64,000 nucleotides of DNA, taken from NCBI GenBank assembly GCA_015069695.1, contig JADCRZ010000011.1, forward strand, positions 89,410 to 153,409. The letters run 5' to 3'. Origin of the DNA: Williamsia sp. GTDB lineage: Bacteria > Bacteroidota > Bacteroidia > Chitinophagales > Chitinophagaceae. Of this stretch, positions 37,727 through 49,022 are shown piece after piece. Each line of letters starts with the position of its first letter. Positions within the stretch are counted from its first letter, which is position 1. The notes beneath the pieces were generated by a model. That model did no database searches. It had not been told where the DNA came from and saw only the letters and a list, made by a program, of their open reading frames with translations. The position numbers and the translations under genes are program-made.

Positions 37727-38632
37727 CTACTTCTTAAGTTGGTAAGTGAAGATCTCTGGTCCTGTTTTAAGCCGAAGCGAAATCTTCACTTCTTCATCTG
37801 TGCGCGTGATCTGGATGTCTCTGTTCTTTGGTTTGCGGGAATCATTCTTTCTCCACCATTGACGTATTTGCGCATCGCTCATGTTGCGCAAATTTGCAGG
37901 CGGATCCGGTGGGGAAGGAGGTTCTTCTTCCTGAACGATTTCAACAAGCTCAACATCTTGAACCACAAGAGAATCTCCTTGTTGTCCATTATCTTGTTGC
38001 TGAACGGTCCTGGGTTTCCGCCATTCCGGTGAATACTGCGGATGCTCTTCCAATCGTTTGATGTGCATGTCGCGCAGTCCTGTTGCATTTTGCATAGGGC
38101 CCTGGTCAATATAGTATGTGTCCTGACGCTCTATGATAGAACGGAGATACAGGGACAATTGCTTGTTGCTTACTTTGCGCGTACTCAAGTCGAAGCCGGC
38201 AAACACTTTCCGCACTGCTGCCAATTCCGCCGGGGTAGCTGGATTGCTCAGGGGCACTACAGAAACATGCCGGATGCCGGGTACCGCCTGTAATTGCATG
38301 GCCAGTTTATTTTTGTCTTTTCCGGCTGCCGGAATAAAGACCAGATCTGTAGTTATGGAGTCTTTTGTCATACCCATGATACTCTGCCACATCCCTGTTA
38401 TCCTGATCTCGGCATTGAGCCTGTTGAGGTGGTTGCTCGTATCCGCAGAAGCGGTCATAGAAATCAGGTAAACAGCGGGTGTAAGGGCTTGCCTGTTTTG
38501 CTGGCTATTTTTCTGCGCATATGAATGCAGCACAAAAGACAGCGGCAGCAAAACCACCAGGCTCCAAACAGACCACTTGACAAAGATGCGTTTCCTGCTA
38601 CTATATTTTTTAGAGTGATGGAAAGGGTTCAT
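37727..38632 (-). CDS. Hypothetical membrane-anchored protein
   Basis: N-terminal TM segment (WSVWSLVVLLPLSFVLHSYAQ) and Pro-rich linker; start at 38632 (MNPFHHSKK). Confidence 0.65.
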   Translation of the reverse strand: MNPFHHSKKYSSRKRIFVKWSVWSLVVLLPLSFVLHSYAQKNSQQNRQALTPAVYLISMTASADTSNHLNRLNAEIRITGMWQSIMGMTKDSITTDLVFIPAAGKDKNKLAMQLQAVPGIRHVSVVPLSNPATPAELAAVRKVFAGFDLSTRKVSNKQLSLYLRSIIERQDTYYIDQGPMQNATGLRDMHIKRLEEHPQYSPEWRKPRTVQQQDNGQQGDSLVVQDVELVEIVQEEEPPSPPDPPANLRNMSDAQIRQWWRKNDSRKPKNRDIQITRTDEEVKISLRLKTGPEIFTYQLKK

Positions 38633-38837
38633 GGGTCGGTTTATGATGAATAGATGCAGTACTTGCTTGTATGAAAATAAGAAATTCCGGCGGGAAAATT
38701 TGCAACACAATTTATGAAATGCAAACCCCGTCCTTTCGCAAACCACCCCTTGAATGATCGTTTTTGCACCCTGGTAAAACTTCCTGTACTGCGTATGTTT
38801 GTGGCAGTAATCTATCTATTCAACCAACCACAACCAT

Positions 38838-39308
38838 ATGCAAAAGATCACCACATTTCTCTGGTTCGACACCCAGGCCGAAGAAGCTATGAACTTTTAT
38901 CTTTCTGTTTTCAAGCATTCAAAAGCAGGTAAGGTATCCCGTTATGGCGATGCAGGGCCCGGACCAAAAGGATCGGTTATGACAGCCAGCTTTGAGCTGG
39001 AAGGACAGGAATTTATTGCCCTCAACGGAGGCCCGCAATACCATTTTACGCCTGCGATTTCCTTGTTTGTAAACTGTACAGACCAGCAGGAAGTAGATGA
39101 ATTGTGGGACAAGCTCTGCGAAGGCGGCAAGCCCGGGCCCTGCGGCTGGCTGGAGGATAAATTTGGTCTTTCCTGGCAAATTGTTCCCCGTGAATTTTTT
39201 CAGATCATCCAGAACCCCGATCCTGAAAAGTCTAAAAAAGCCATGCAGGCCATGATGAAAATGCAAAAACTTGATCTGGACAAGCTGCGCGAAGCCATTG
39301 AATCATAA
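38838..39308 (+). CDS. VOC-family (PhnB/3-demethylubiquinone-like) protein
   Basis: MQKITTFLWFDTQAEEAMNFYLSVF...SWQIVPREFFQIIQNPDPEKSKKAMQAMMKM. Confidence 0.9.
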   Translation: MQKITTFLWFDTQAEEAMNFYLSVFKHSKAGKVSRYGDAGPGPKGSVMTASFELEGQEFIALNGGPQYHFTPAISLFVNCTDQQEVDELWDKLCEGGKPGPCGWLEDKFGLSWQIVPREFFQIIQNPDPEKSKKAMQAMMKMQKLDLDKLREAIES

Positions 39309-39420
39309 ACCATGTGAAGAGACCCCAAACAAATCGCCTGTCTATGCGTTGTGTGAAAAGCGGCAAGGTGGAAGAAGGTATGAGTTTTGTACAAGTTTAG
39401 TATACAAAAAATAGATCCAT

Positions 39421-39663
39421 ATGGACCAGTACAATAAGAACATCAAACCAAATCCAAAGACCGGCAACGAAGAAAGAACGCTGGAAAACACACAGGCAAA
39501 AACAAGCGACCAGGTACGCGAAGGACAGGAAGACAGCTCTATCCACTACGACAAAAAAGATCCTGAAGGTGATTTTCCCAAGATCAATCCGGACGACATG
39601 CAGCGCGATCACCAGCAGGAGTACCTGTCGGATGAGAATACGCTCAAGGAAGATAATAAATAA
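39421..39663 (+). CDS. Small highly charged hypothetical protein
   Basis: 80-aa ORF, hydrophilic, probably disordered. Confidence 0.55.
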   Translation: MDQYNKNIKPNPKTGNEERTLENTQAKTSDQVREGQEDSSIHYDKKDPEGDFPKINPDDMQRDHQQEYLSDENTLKEDNK

Positions 39664-39675
39664 CCGGTAGCAGCA

Positions 39676-40941
39676 TTACAGTATCCACTCCACGACCTGG
39701 TTATTCCATTCGGAACGGTAGGGGGTGGATACTTTGATGTAGTTGTCTGAGTAGCCTTCCATCATTCCGTTGCGGCTGGTGCTTTCAAAAAGAACATTTC
39801 TTTTTTGCCCCTCATGCTGGCGGCTGAAATATTGCATCTTTAAAAAGCTGAGGTTTCTCAGCTTTTTGTTTCTTTCGTGGCGTACAGGTATGGGTACAAC
39901 GGGTTTGATGTCCAGTGCCCTCGTGTGCGCTCTTTCAGAATAGGTAAATACGTGCAGGTAAGAGATAGGCAGCTCGTGCAAAAATTTGTACGTTGATTCA
40001 AACTCTTCTTCCCCTTCTCCCGGAAATCCAACAATTACATCCACACCAATTGCACAATGCGGCATCAGTGATTTAATCAGCTCCACTTTTTCGCTGTACA
40101 ACTCGCGCTGGTAGCGGCGGCGCATCAGTCCAAGAACCTTGTTGCTCCCGCTCTGAAGAGGGATATGAAAATGAGGCATGAAGCGTTCGCTGTTTGCAAC
40201 AAACCGGATGATCTCATCAGAGAGTAGATTGGGTTCGATAGATGATATGCGGTATCGCTGGATCCCCTCTACCTGCTCGAGTGCCTGGATCAGGTCAAAA
40301 AAACTTTCCTGACGGATGCCTGTTGTCGGGTCTTTGCCAAAATCTCCTAAGTTGATGCCCGTCAGCACAATTTCCTTTACTCCTTTTTCTGCCAGGGCCC
40401 GGGCGTTGCGGATGGCTCCCTCGATGGTATCGCTGCGGCTCTTGCCCCTGGCCAGGGGAATGGTACAGAAGGAGCAGTTGTAATCGCAGCCGTCCTGCAC
40501 TTTCAGGAATGCGCGCGTTCTTTCATCCACAGAGAACGAAGCATTGAACCCGCTGATGTCTTCCACATCGCAGCTGCAGATGCGGGCAGAATCACCTTTG
40601 GAAAATTCTTTGAGGTGGTGCGGGAGGTTGAATTTCTCTGCAGCACCCAATACCAGGTCAACACCGGGGATGGCGGCAATTTCCTGCGGTTTGAGCTGTG
40701 CATAGCAGCCGGTGATCACCACGGTGCTGGCTGGTGCCTTGCGCTGGATGCGGCGCACCAGCTGCCGGCATTCCTTGTCGGCATTTTCTGTTACCGAACA
40801 GGTGTTGATCACGTAGATATCAGCCTGTTCGGTAAACTCCTTTTTTTCAAAACCTTCCTGCACCAGCTGGCGGGAAAGCGCCGCTGTTTCTGAAAAGTTC
40901 AGCTTGCAGCCCAGGGTATGAAAGGCAACTGTTTTGTTCAT
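39676..40941 (-). CDS. mtaB: tRNA (t6A37)-C2 methylthiotransferase MtaB
   Basis: TLGCKLNFSETAALSRQL; radical-SAM CDYNCSFCTIPLARG; TCSVTENADKECRQLVR. Confidence 0.9.
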   Translation of the reverse strand: MNKTVAFHTLGCKLNFSETAALSRQLVQEGFEKKEFTEQADIYVINTCSVTENADKECRQLVRRIQRKAPASTVVITGCYAQLKPQEIAAIPGVDLVLGAAEKFNLPHHLKEFSKGDSARICSCDVEDISGFNASFSVDERTRAFLKVQDGCDYNCSFCTIPLARGKSRSDTIEGAIRNARALAEKGVKEIVLTGINLGDFGKDPTTGIRQESFFDLIQALEQVEGIQRYRISSIEPNLLSDEIIRFVANSERFMPHFHIPLQSGSNKVLGLMRRRYQRELYSEKVELIKSLMPHCAIGVDVIVGFPGEGEEEFESTYKFLHELPISYLHVFTYSERAHTRALDIKPVVPIPVRHERNKKLRNLSFLKMQYFSRQHEGQKRNVLFESTSRNGMMEGYSDNYIKVSTPYRSEWNNQVVEWIL

Positions 40942-40971
40942 ATGCTAGAACCGGCAAAGATACCGGCATTC

Positions 40972-43893
40972 TTACTCACTTTTCATGACACCGTCCTCGG
41001 TAACTTCCATATAGGCTTCCACCGGCTCGCACACACAAATCAGGTTGCGGTCGCCGTGGGTGTTGTTGACGCGTGAAACAGCCGGCCAGAATTTATTGTG
41101 CGTGATATATCCCAGCGGAAAGGCAGCTTGCTTGCGGCTGTATGCATGGTTCCATTCATCCGCAGTCAGCACCTCCTGGGTATGGGGCGCATTTTTCAAC
41201 ACATTGTCTGTGCGGTCGGCCCGGCCTGCTTCAATGTCTTTGATCTCCTTGTAGATAGAGATCAGGGCATCACAAAAACGGTCAAGCTCTGCCTTGTTCT
41301 CACTCTCTGTAGGCTCGATCATGATGGTGCCGGCTACCGGGAAGCTCAGGGTCGGTGCATGAAAGCCGTAGTCCATCAGCCTTTTGGCCACGTCTTCCGC
41401 TTCCACACCCGCACTTTGCTTGAACGGACGCAGGTCTACAATAAACTCATGTGCGCAGGTACCGTGGATACCTGAATACAAAACCTTGTAGTATTTCTCC
41501 AGCCTTGCCTTCATGTAATTTGCATTCAGGATCGCGTACTCGGTCGCTTTTTTCATGCCGGCTGATCCCAGCATCCTGATATAGGCATAGCTTACCAGCA
41601 GGATGCTGGCAGAGCCAAAGGGCGCTGCTGACACGGCGCCATTTCCGGGCTCATCTTCCAGCGTCTTTTTTTCCAGGGCAACATGCCCGGGCAGGTAAGG
41701 AGCCAGCTTTTTATTCGCACAGATAGGTCCCATACCAGGTCCGCCGCCTCCATGCGGAATCGAAAATGTTTTGTGCAAATTGAGGTGACAAACATCTGCC
41801 CCGATTTCTCCGGGTGAGGTAAGTCCAACCTGTGCGTTCATATTGGCACCATCCATGTATACCAGTCCGCCGTGCTCATGCACGATGTCGCAGATTTCGC
41901 GGATGCTTTCTTCAAAAACACCGTGGGTAGACGGATAGGTGACCATCAATCCGGCCAGGTCGTTCTTGTGTTTTTCTGCCTGCATGCGCAGGTCTTCAAC
42001 ATCGATGTTGCCCGCTTCATCACATTTGGTGACCACGACCTTGAAGCCGGCCATCACAGCCGAAGCCGGGTTGGTTCCATGGGCAGAAATAGGGATCAGG
42101 ATGACATTGCGGTGTGCAGCTCCATTGTGACGGTGATAGGCGCGGATGCTCAGCAGACCGGCATACTCGCCCTGGGCACCGCTGTTGGGTTGCAGCGAAG
42201 TGGCTGCAAAACCGGTGATCTTGCTCAGCCAGTTCTCCAGGTTGGTGATCAGCTCTTTGTAGCCCTGCCATTGGCTCTCCGGTGCAAAAGGATGCAGGCG
42301 GCTGAACTGGGGCCAGCTCACAGGGATCAGCTGGGTCGCTGCATTCAGCTTCATGGTGCAGGAGCCGAGCGGGATCATGGAGGTATTGAGTGAAAGGTCT
42401 TTGTTCTCCAGGAACTTGATATAACGCATCATCTCGGTTTCGCTGTGATGGCTGTTGAATACCGGATGCGTCAGGAACTGCGAGGTGCGCGTGAGGGAAG
42501 TGGGTACATTGTCCAGACTTCCTTCCAGGTCAAAGCCGGCGCTGTACAGGTCGATGTCGCGGACAGTGGCAAACACGCCGAGGATATTCATCACGTCTTC
42601 CTGGCTGGTTGTTTCATCCAGCGATATGCCGATCTTGTTGCCGGAATAAAAGAAGTTGATTTTCCGCAGCTCAGCGAGTTTGCGGATGGCCGCTACATCA
42701 TCGGTTTCTACCGTAATGGTATCAAAAAAAGATTCATTGACAACCGTATACCCCAGTTCCTGCAGCTCATACGCAAGCGTCTGGGCCAGCACGCTGATCC
42801 TTTTGGCGATATTGGTCAATCCGGCCGGGCCATGGTACACTGCATACATTGCGGCGATATTGGCCAGCAGGGCTTGTGCGGTGCAAATGTTGGAAGTGGC
42901 TTTTTCACGGCGGATATGCTGCTCCCGGGTTTGCAGGGCCATGCGCAGGCAGCGGTTGCCGCTGGCATCGATGCTGACGCCAATGATACGGCCCGGCATC
43001 AGGCGTTTAAATTCATCCCGGGTGGAAAAGAAAGCTGCATGCGGTCCGCCAAAACCCATAGGCACACCAAAACGTTGCGCAGAACCGATGGCTACATCGG
43101 CGCCGAGCTCACCAGGTGGTGTTAGCAGCGTCAGGGCCAGCAGATCGGTTGCCATCACTACATAGGCATGTACATCATGCGCCTTTTTGATAAAGCTGCG
43201 GTAATCGTCTACACTGCCGTTGGCAGCAGGGTATTGAACCAGGGCACCAAAGAAACTTTCATCCAGGGCGGTTGCCAGGGCAGCTGCGTCTCCAAATACC
43301 AGTTCAACAGGGGTGGGTGTGGCCCTTGTTACCAGGAGGTCTTTTGTTTGCGCAAAAACATTGTTGTCAACAAAGAATTTGGGAGAGGTGGCCTGGCCTG
43401 TTTTGTTTTTGTAATTAAACAGCATCATCATGGCTTCGGCAGCAGCTGTTCCTTCATCCAGCAGGGAAGCGTTGGTAACAGGCAGGGCTGTTAAATCACT
43501 TACCACGGTCTGGAAGTTCAGCAGGCTTTCCAGCCGGCCCTGTGATATCTCGGCCTGGTAGGGCGTATACTGGGTATACCATCCGGGGTTCTCAAATACA
43601 TTGCGCAGGATCACGCTGGGCATGATGACGTCGTAATAACCCTGCCCGATATGGGAGGTAAAAACCTGGTTTTTTTCAGCCAGGGTCTTTAGCTCGTTGA
43701 GGTATTCCCATTCGCTGACGGGCTCGGTAGCGTCCAGGGGTTCTTTCAGCCTGATAGAACCCGGCACTGTTTGTTGGATCAGCTCATCTATTGAACGCAG
43801 GCCTACCGTCTGGAGCATGGCGCTGGTTTCAGCCTCGTCAGGCCCCACATGACGGTCAGCAAATTCATTCCTTTGTTGCTCAAAAATATTCAT
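40972..43893 (-). CDS. gcvP: Glycine dehydrogenase (aminomethyl-transferring), P protein
   Basis: 973 aa; [53 protein letters not shown]. Confidence 0.96.
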   Translation of the reverse strand: MNIFEQQRNEFADRHVGPDEAETSAMLQTVGLRSIDELIQQTVPGSIRLKEPLDATEPVSEWEYLNELKTLAEKNQVFTSHIGQGYYDVIMPSVILRNVFENPGWYTQYTPYQAEISQGRLESLLNFQTVVSDLTALPVTNASLLDEGTAAAEAMMMLFNYKNKTGQATSPKFFVDNNVFAQTKDLLVTRATPTPVELVFGDAAALATALDESFFGALVQYPAANGSVDDYRSFIKKAHDVHAYVVMATDLLALTLLTPPGELGADVAIGSAQRFGVPMGFGGPHAAFFSTRDEFKRLMPGRIIGVSIDASGNRCLRMALQTREQHIRREKATSNICTAQALLANIAAMYAVYHGPAGLTNIAKRISVLAQTLAYELQELGYTVVNESFFDTITVETDDVAAIRKLAELRKINFFYSGNKIGISLDETTSQEDVMNILGVFATVRDIDLYSAGFDLEGSLDNVPTSLTRTSQFLTHPVFNSHHSETEMMRYIKFLENKDLSLNTSMIPLGSCTMKLNAATQLIPVSWPQFSRLHPFAPESQWQGYKELITNLENWLSKITGFAATSLQPNSGAQGEYAGLLSIRAYHRHNGAAHRNVILIPISAHGTNPASAVMAGFKVVVTKCDEAGNIDVEDLRMQAEKHKNDLAGLMVTYPSTHGVFEESIREICDIVHEHGGLVYMDGANMNAQVGLTSPGEIGADVCHLNLHKTFSIPHGGGGPGMGPICANKKLAPYLPGHVALEKKTLEDEPGNGAVSAAPFGSASILLVSYAYIRMLGSAGMKKATEYAILNANYMKARLEKYYKVLYSGIHGTCAHEFIVDLRPFKQSAGVEAEDVAKRLMDYGFHAPTLSFPVAGTIMIEPTESENKAELDRFCDALISIYKEIKDIEAGRADRTDNVLKNAPHTQEVLTADEWNHAYSRKQAAFPLGYITHNKFWPAVSRVNNTHGDRNLICVCEPVEAYMEVTEDGVMKSE

Positions 43894-43984
43894 ACTGGTT
43901 ATCCTGGATTTTTAATCTATTTTCCGCTTGTAGTTACATTTGGGGCCCTCCACTTGTTCATTCCCGCTCTCCATTTAGACATCG

Positions 43985-43992
43985 TACCTTTG
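43985..43992 (+). promoter_or_regulatory. Putative Bacteroidota -7 box (TAnnTTTG)
   Basis: TACCTTTG about 75 bp upstream of the 44068 start. Confidence 0.35.
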
Positions 43993-44067
43993 CCCCAAAA
44001 AGTTGCGCAAAGGTAAGCGCTTCCTGCAAGAAAACTAGCGGGTTCGCTCCTGCGAAGAGATCAATTT

Positions 44068-44553
44068 ATGCGTGATGAAATCTTAAAAAACTGGGAGGTC
44101 CGCTCTGCGGGCCGGCAAAAGGCTTACAAACGGCTGCTGCAGCGGGGTGATAAGAATGCGGTGCTCCGCCAGCTCCCCCGTCTCCACGAAGAGGCCTTTG
44201 AGCAGATCGATTGTACCCAATGCGCCAATTGTTGCCGCAATTATTCGCCCCGCTTTAAAACCCCCGATATAAAACGGATCGCCAAATCCCTGCAGCTCAA
44301 GGAAAGCGAGTTGATTGAAAAATACCTCCGCCTGGATGAGGATGGCGACTACGTAACCCGCTCGGCGCCTTGTCCCTTCTTGGGTGCCGACAACCGCTGC
44401 ACCATTTATGAACAGCGGCCTTCCGACTGCATGCGTTTTCCCTATACAGATGAAGATGTGCTGCTTAAACGGCCCCAGCTGACGCTGAAAAACAGCAGCT
44501 TTTGTCCGATCGTGTATTATGTGCTGGAAAAACTAGTACTCCATTTTCCGTAA
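44068..44553 (+). CDS. YkgJ-family cysteine cluster (Fe/Zn-binding) protein
   Basis: CTQCANCCRNYSPRF ... APCPFLGADNRCTIYEQRPSDCMRFPY. Confidence 0.88.
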   Translation: MRDEILKNWEVRSAGRQKAYKRLLQRGDKNAVLRQLPRLHEEAFEQIDCTQCANCCRNYSPRFKTPDIKRIAKSLQLKESELIEKYLRLDEDGDYVTRSAPCPFLGADNRCTIYEQRPSDCMRFPYTDEDVLLKRPQLTLKNSSFCPIVYYVLEKLVLHFP

Positions 44554-45789
44554 GGAAGGGGCCTTCAGCCAGGTAACCACGGCCACAGTGATCGTCATGC
44601 AACCGCCAAATACGACCGAAGGGATGGTGCCAAGCAGCCTGGCCACTACACCGCTTTCAAACTGGCCCAGTTCATTGGAGGAGTTGATGAACATGGAGTT
44701 CACGGACGATACCCGTCCGCGCATGACATCGGGCGTTTTTAATTGCAGGATGGTGCCGCGGATCACGACGCTGATACCGTCAAGCAGACCACTGCACAAG
44801 AGGGCAATGAATGAAACAAAGTAAATCTTGGACAAGCCAAATACAATGATGCAGGCACCAAAACCTGCTACCACGCCAAGCAGGATCGTGCCTTGCTTTC
44901 TGCGCAACGGAAACAAGGTCATGATCATGATAATGGTAATCGATCCGATGTCCGTTGCTGCATTGAGCCAGCCAAAGCCGATGGCGCCTACTTTCAGGAT
45001 GTCGCGCGCAAACACCGGTATCAGGGCGGTGGCGCCTCCAAACAGCACGGCAAATAAATCAAGCGCCATGGCGCCCAGCACTTCTTTGGTCCGCACCACA
45101 AAACGCAAGCCTTCAAATATACTTTCCAGGGTCCGTTTTTCCGTGCTGGTCAGCAGGATCGGTTTGGAAGAAATTGAATACATGTAAAACAAGGCAATCC
45201 CTGTGTAAACGGCCACAATGCTGAATATCACTACATAATGCGTATGGGCGATCAGGAAGCCGGCGCTTGCATGCCCGATCACGGAAGCCAGCAGGAACAC
45301 GCTGGTATTGAGGGTAACAGCATTGGCAAGCTGCTCGCGCGGCACTATCTGTGCGATGATAGAAGTAAGGGTCGGCCCCGCAAATGCCCTGATCATACCG
45401 GTACAAAAAATGATCGCATAAATACTGCCCTGGATCCAGGGTACGGGCACATGGGAACTAAAATAACTGGTGGATATACCGATCAGGGCCAGGGCACAAA
45501 GCAGGTAGTAGAAGGTGGTGCGGATCAGCATCAGCCTTTTATCGCTTTTGTCGATAACATGCCCGGCATACAGGGCCAGGATAAAAGCAGGCAAAAACTC
45601 CGACAAACCCACCAGTCCGATCGCAAACGGATTGCGGGTGAGCTCATAAATCCGCCAGCCTACTACGGTTGTTACCATGCGCAGGGCCATCACATAAAAA
45701 AAACGCGCGGTGACCAGGTAGCGGTACTCCGTTACTTTGAGGGTCTGTAAAGCGTTGGTATATGTTCGCAAAGAATTGTCTGTAGGCAT
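44533..45789 (-). CDS. MFS transporter
   Basis: About 12 predicted TM segments; LSEFLPAFILALYAGHVIDKSDKRLML. Start at MPTDNSLRTY. Confidence 0.85.
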   Translation of the reverse strand: MPTDNSLRTYTNALQTLKVTEYRYLVTARFFYVMALRMVTTVVGWRIYELTRNPFAIGLVGLSEFLPAFILALYAGHVIDKSDKRLMLIRTTFYYLLCALALIGISTSYFSSHVPVPWIQGSIYAIIFCTGMIRAFAGPTLTSIIAQIVPREQLANAVTLNTSVFLLASVIGHASAGFLIAHTHYVVIFSIVAVYTGIALFYMYSISSKPILLTSTEKRTLESIFEGLRFVVRTKEVLGAMALDLFAVLFGGATALIPVFARDILKVGAIGFGWLNAATDIGSITIIMIMTLFPLRRKQGTILLGVVAGFGACIIVFGLSKIYFVSFIALLCSGLLDGISVVIRGTILQLKTPDVMRGRVSSVNSMFINSSNELGQFESGVVARLLGTIPSVVFGGCMTITVAVVTWLKAPSLRKMEY

Positions 45790-45849
45790 ATCCTGGCAGT
45801 GGGCTTTCCGGGCGGCACGGTGCAAATGTAGGGGCTACCCGGAACATAT

Positions 45850-46482
45850 TTACGGTAAGGTAAAATAATGTTGGCCTTCGTCGTAATCTTTTTCCAGTGC
45901 ATCGAGTACCACCTGCAGGTGGTCTTCCCTTCCCAGGAAATCGGCATGGGTGGCATCGATGACCAGGGTTTTCAGGTTGTGCTGCCTGATGTAATTGGTA
46001 TAGGTCTGCTGCAGGTTGTAGAGGTATTCGTCGGCAATGGCCTGTTCAAAATGCCGGTTGCGCTTGCGAATGTTCTGCTGCAGCTGCACAACCGGAACAT
46101 GGAGGTACAGCACAATATCGGGCTGCACCAGTTGCTGAAAGATGATGTCGAACAGGCGCTGGAACAACCTGAACTCTTCATCGGGCAGGTTTACTCTGGC
46201 GAAAAGAAGGCATTTGGTGAACAGGTAGTCGGAAATCGTGATGCTTTGAAACAAGTCCTTGGTATGGATCAGTTCCTTGAGCTGCTTGTAGCGCTCGGCC
46301 ATAAAAAACAGCTCGAGCGGAAAGGCAAACTGGCGCTGATTTTCATAAAATTTTGGCAGGAAGGGATTGTCGGCAAACTGTTCCAGGATCAGCCGGGCAT
46401 TGTAGTGTTTCGACAACAGGTGGGCGAGGGTGGTTTTACCGGCTCCGATATTTCCTTCTATGGCAATAAAATGATAGTTCAT
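45850..46482 (-). CDS. Deoxynucleoside kinase
   Basis: P-loop IAIEGNIGAGKTTLAHLLS; dNK-like FPLELFFMAERYKQL. Confidence 0.9.
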   Translation of the reverse strand: MNYHFIAIEGNIGAGKTTLAHLLSKHYNARLILEQFADNPFLPKFYENQRQFAFPLELFFMAERYKQLKELIHTKDLFQSITISDYLFTKCLLFARVNLPDEEFRLFQRLFDIIFQQLVQPDIVLYLHVPVVQLQQNIRKRNRHFEQAIADEYLYNLQQTYTNYIRQHNLKTLVIDATHADFLGREDHLQVVLDALEKDYDEGQHYFTLP

Positions 46483-46506
46483 GGGGCATTTGGTTGGATA
46501 GATGAT

Positions 46507-47046
46507 TTATAGCTCTGGACCTGCATTCCCTGCTGCCGGCCGCTGCACCTTTTTGACGGGCAGCTCGTCCGGACATACTGCCAGTATTTCCGCAATGCTC
46601 TTTTTCAGGACAGGATGCTGAACAGCAGGCGCCAGATCAGCCAGCGGCTGCAGGGCAAAGCGCCTTTTAGGCATTTCCGGGTGTGGAATGGTGACCAGGG
46701 AGGTTGTATGGATTTCATCATTGAACAGCAGGATGTCGATGTCAATAATCCGCGGCCCGTAGCGCTTCTCTCTGATCCTGCCCATCTGTTCTTCTATCTG
46801 CAGCAGCTGTTTCATGAGCCATTCCGCAGTGCCGGAAGTTTGCAACCGGAGCGCCTGGTTTAAGAACGGGGCTTGATCTGTAAGGCCCCAGGCGGCTGTT
46901 TCGTATACCGGTGACCGTTCCGTGATCGTACCGCAGCAAGCCCCGATCAGGGTGGCAGCCTGCTCCAGGTGAGCCCATCTGTCGCCAATATTGCCTCCTA
47001 TAAGCAGATAGACCGTACTGTAATATTGCCAGTTCAAAGTATTCAA
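46507..47046 (-). CDS. folK: 2-amino-4-hydroxy-6-hydroxymethyldihydropteridine diphosphokinase
   Basis: YLLIGGNIGDRWAHLEQA ... RYGPRIIDIDILLFND ... IPHPEMPKRRFALQPLADLAP. Confidence 0.93.
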   Translation of the reverse strand: MNTLNWQYYSTVYLLIGGNIGDRWAHLEQAATLIGACCGTITERSPVYETAAWGLTDQAPFLNQALRLQTSGTAEWLMKQLLQIEEQMGRIREKRYGPRIIDIDILLFNDEIHTTSLVTIPHPEMPKRRFALQPLADLAPAVQHPVLKKSIAEILAVCPDELPVKKVQRPAAGNAGPEL

Positions 47047-47053
47047 ATATCTT

Positions 47054-47061
47054 TAATTTTG
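47054..47061 (+). promoter_or_regulatory. Putative Bacteroidota -7 box upstream of sppA
   Basis: TAATTTTG 29 bp before ATG 47090; possible -33 TTG at 47026. Confidence 0.4.
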
Positions 47062-47089
47062 CTATCCTTCAAAAAAAAGGTTTCAAATA

Positions 47090-48853
47090 ATGAAAAGTTT
47101 TTTCAAAATGTTCTTTGCCGCCTTGCTGGCGGCAATTGTCTTTGTTTTTCTTGGGGTGCTGGTACTGGGCGGCATCATTGGCAGCCTGGCTTCCTCCAAA
47201 GAAGTGCGTACAGGCGAAAAAGCTGTGTTGCTGATAGACCTTAACGAACAGTTCAATGAACAGGTACAGGAAAACGCCCTTGCAGGCCTGGGCGCTGCAG
47301 AGGTATACGATAAACCCGGTTTGTATGATGTGGTGCGGCTGATCCGCTATGCCAAATCCGATTCTTCCGTAAAGGGCATTTACCTGAAAAGCAGTGGCAA
47401 CGCAAACGGTTTTGCCGCCAGTGAGGAGCTCCGCAACGCGCTGGCTGATTTCAAGCAAAGCAAAAAGTTTGTGTATGCCTACGGCGATGTGATCTCGGAG
47501 AAAGCATATTATGTGGCCAACATAGCCGATAAAGTGTATTGCAATCCGCAGGGTGCACTGGAATGGAAAGGCTACTCGATCGAATATGTTTTTTTCAAAC
47601 AGGCCCTTGACAAGCTGGAGATCAAGCCCCAGATCTTTTATGCCGGCAAATTCAAAAGTGCTACAGAGCCTTTCCGGGAAGAAAAAATGACCGAGCCAAA
47701 CCGGCTGCAGAGCTATGAACTGCTGTCTTACCTGTACAGGAGGTTCCTGCAAAACACAGGTGCCGCAAGAGGGATAGACACGGGCACCTTGCACCAGTAC
47801 GCCAACAACTATACCATCCGCACGGCCAGGGATGCAGCACAGTACAAGCTGATTGATGCGGTGAAGTACGATGACGAAGTGCAAAGCGAGTTAAAATCCA
47901 GGCTGGGCATTGAACAAAATGAAAAGATCAATTTTACCCCGGTCGGGAAATACGCCAAAGCAGTTGCTTACAGAACAGGGACGGGCAAAAACAGGATCGC
48001 GCTCATTTATGCCGAGGGTGATATTGTAGATGGAAAAGGAGACCAGGGGCAGATCGGTGGCGATACCTTCCGGGGCTGGATCCGCAAGGCAAGGATGGAT
48101 GATGATGTAAAAGCCCTTGTGTTCCGTGTGAATTCCGGCGGCGGCAGCGCTCTTGCCAGCGAAACCATCTGGCGTGAGCTGGAAGTTACGCGCAAAACCA
48201 AGCCGGTTGTTGTCAGCTTCGGTGATGTAGCAGCATCAGGCGGTTACTATATCTCCTGCGGTGCCGACAGCATTTTTGCCGAACCCAATACGATCACAGG
48301 TTCTATCGGTGTGTTCACCATTATACCGGATATGAAATCGTTCTTTAACAGCAAGCTGGGGGTTACGTTCGATGGCGTAAAAACCGCCGATCATGCCGAT
48401 GCACTGACCGCGGTACGGCCGCTGACAGATGTAGAAAGAACGTTTGTGCAGAACGATGTAGACACGATCTACCATGCATTTTTGTCGCGCGTGGCAGCAG
48501 GCCGCAAGATGTCGGTAGCCATGGTGGACAGCATCGGGCAGGGCCGGGTATGGACAGGGGAGAAGGGCCTGCAGCTGGGATTGGTAGACAAACTGGGCAA
48601 TCTGCAGGATGCGGTTGATTGCGCCGCCCGTTTAGCCAAGATCAAAGAATATCGATTGAAAGAATATCCCGAGCCCCAGAACCTGCTGGACCTGCTCCTG
48701 GGAAATTACCAGAAAGTAGAAGAAACAAAACTCAAGGCTATCCGGGAAGAGCTGGGAGAGGAGGGCTTCAATCTGTACCTATCCCTGCGCAAAGCCCGCC
48801 GTTCTGTTGGAAAGGCCCAGGCAAGCATGCCTTTTGAGATCCAGGTGAAATAA
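47090..48853 (+). CDS. sppA: Signal peptide peptidase SppA (67K type)
   Basis: 587 aa; N-terminal TM; RVNSGGGSALASETIWRE; FGDVAASGGYYISCGADSIFAEPNTITGSIGVF. Confidence 0.93.
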   Translation: MKSFFKMFFAALLAAIVFVFLGVLVLGGIIGSLASSKEVRTGEKAVLLIDLNEQFNEQVQENALAGLGAAEVYDKPGLYDVVRLIRYAKSDSSVKGIYLKSSGNANGFAASEELRNALADFKQSKKFVYAYGDVISEKAYYVANIADKVYCNPQGALEWKGYSIEYVFFKQALDKLEIKPQIFYAGKFKSATEPFREEKMTEPNRLQSYELLSYLYRRFLQNTGAARGIDTGTLHQYANNYTIRTARDAAQYKLIDAVKYDDEVQSELKSRLGIEQNEKINFTPVGKYAKAVAYRTGTGKNRIALIYAEGDIVDGKGDQGQIGGDTFRGWIRKARMDDDVKALVFRVNSGGGSALASETIWRELEVTRKTKPVVVSFGDVAASGGYYISCGADSIFAEPNTITGSIGVFTIIPDMKSFFNSKLGVTFDGVKTADHADALTAVRPLTDVERTFVQNDVDTIYHAFLSRVAAGRKMSVAMVDSIGQGRVWTGEKGLQLGLVDKLGNLQDAVDCAARLAKIKEYRLKEYPEPQNLLDLLLGNYQKVEETKLKAIREELGEEGFNLYLSLRKARRSVGKAQASMPFEIQVK

Positions 48854-48966
48854 ACTTTCTATATATCCCTTCAAGTTGTTCATAGTACACGATACCAGGT
48901 TAGCTTGGTTGGTACGGTTCAGGACCGGAATGCAGTAGGATAAAAGAGACAGGTAGCGCCAGCAAT

Positions 48967-49015
48967 AAAAAGGAAGGGAGCAGATCAGTGATCTGCTCCC
49001 TTCCTTTTTTTGCAA
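48967..49015. terminator. Strong bidirectional intrinsic terminator between sppA and the THX gene
   Basis: aaaaggaagggagcagatca-g-tgatctgctcccttccttttttt: perfect ~20-bp stem flanked by A and T tracts. Confidence 0.9.
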
Positions 49016-49022
49016 AAAACAG

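Noticed and set aside
41872-43165. Plus-strand ORFs of 173, 226 and 169 aa
   Set aside because: Antisense to gcvP, which is unambiguous.
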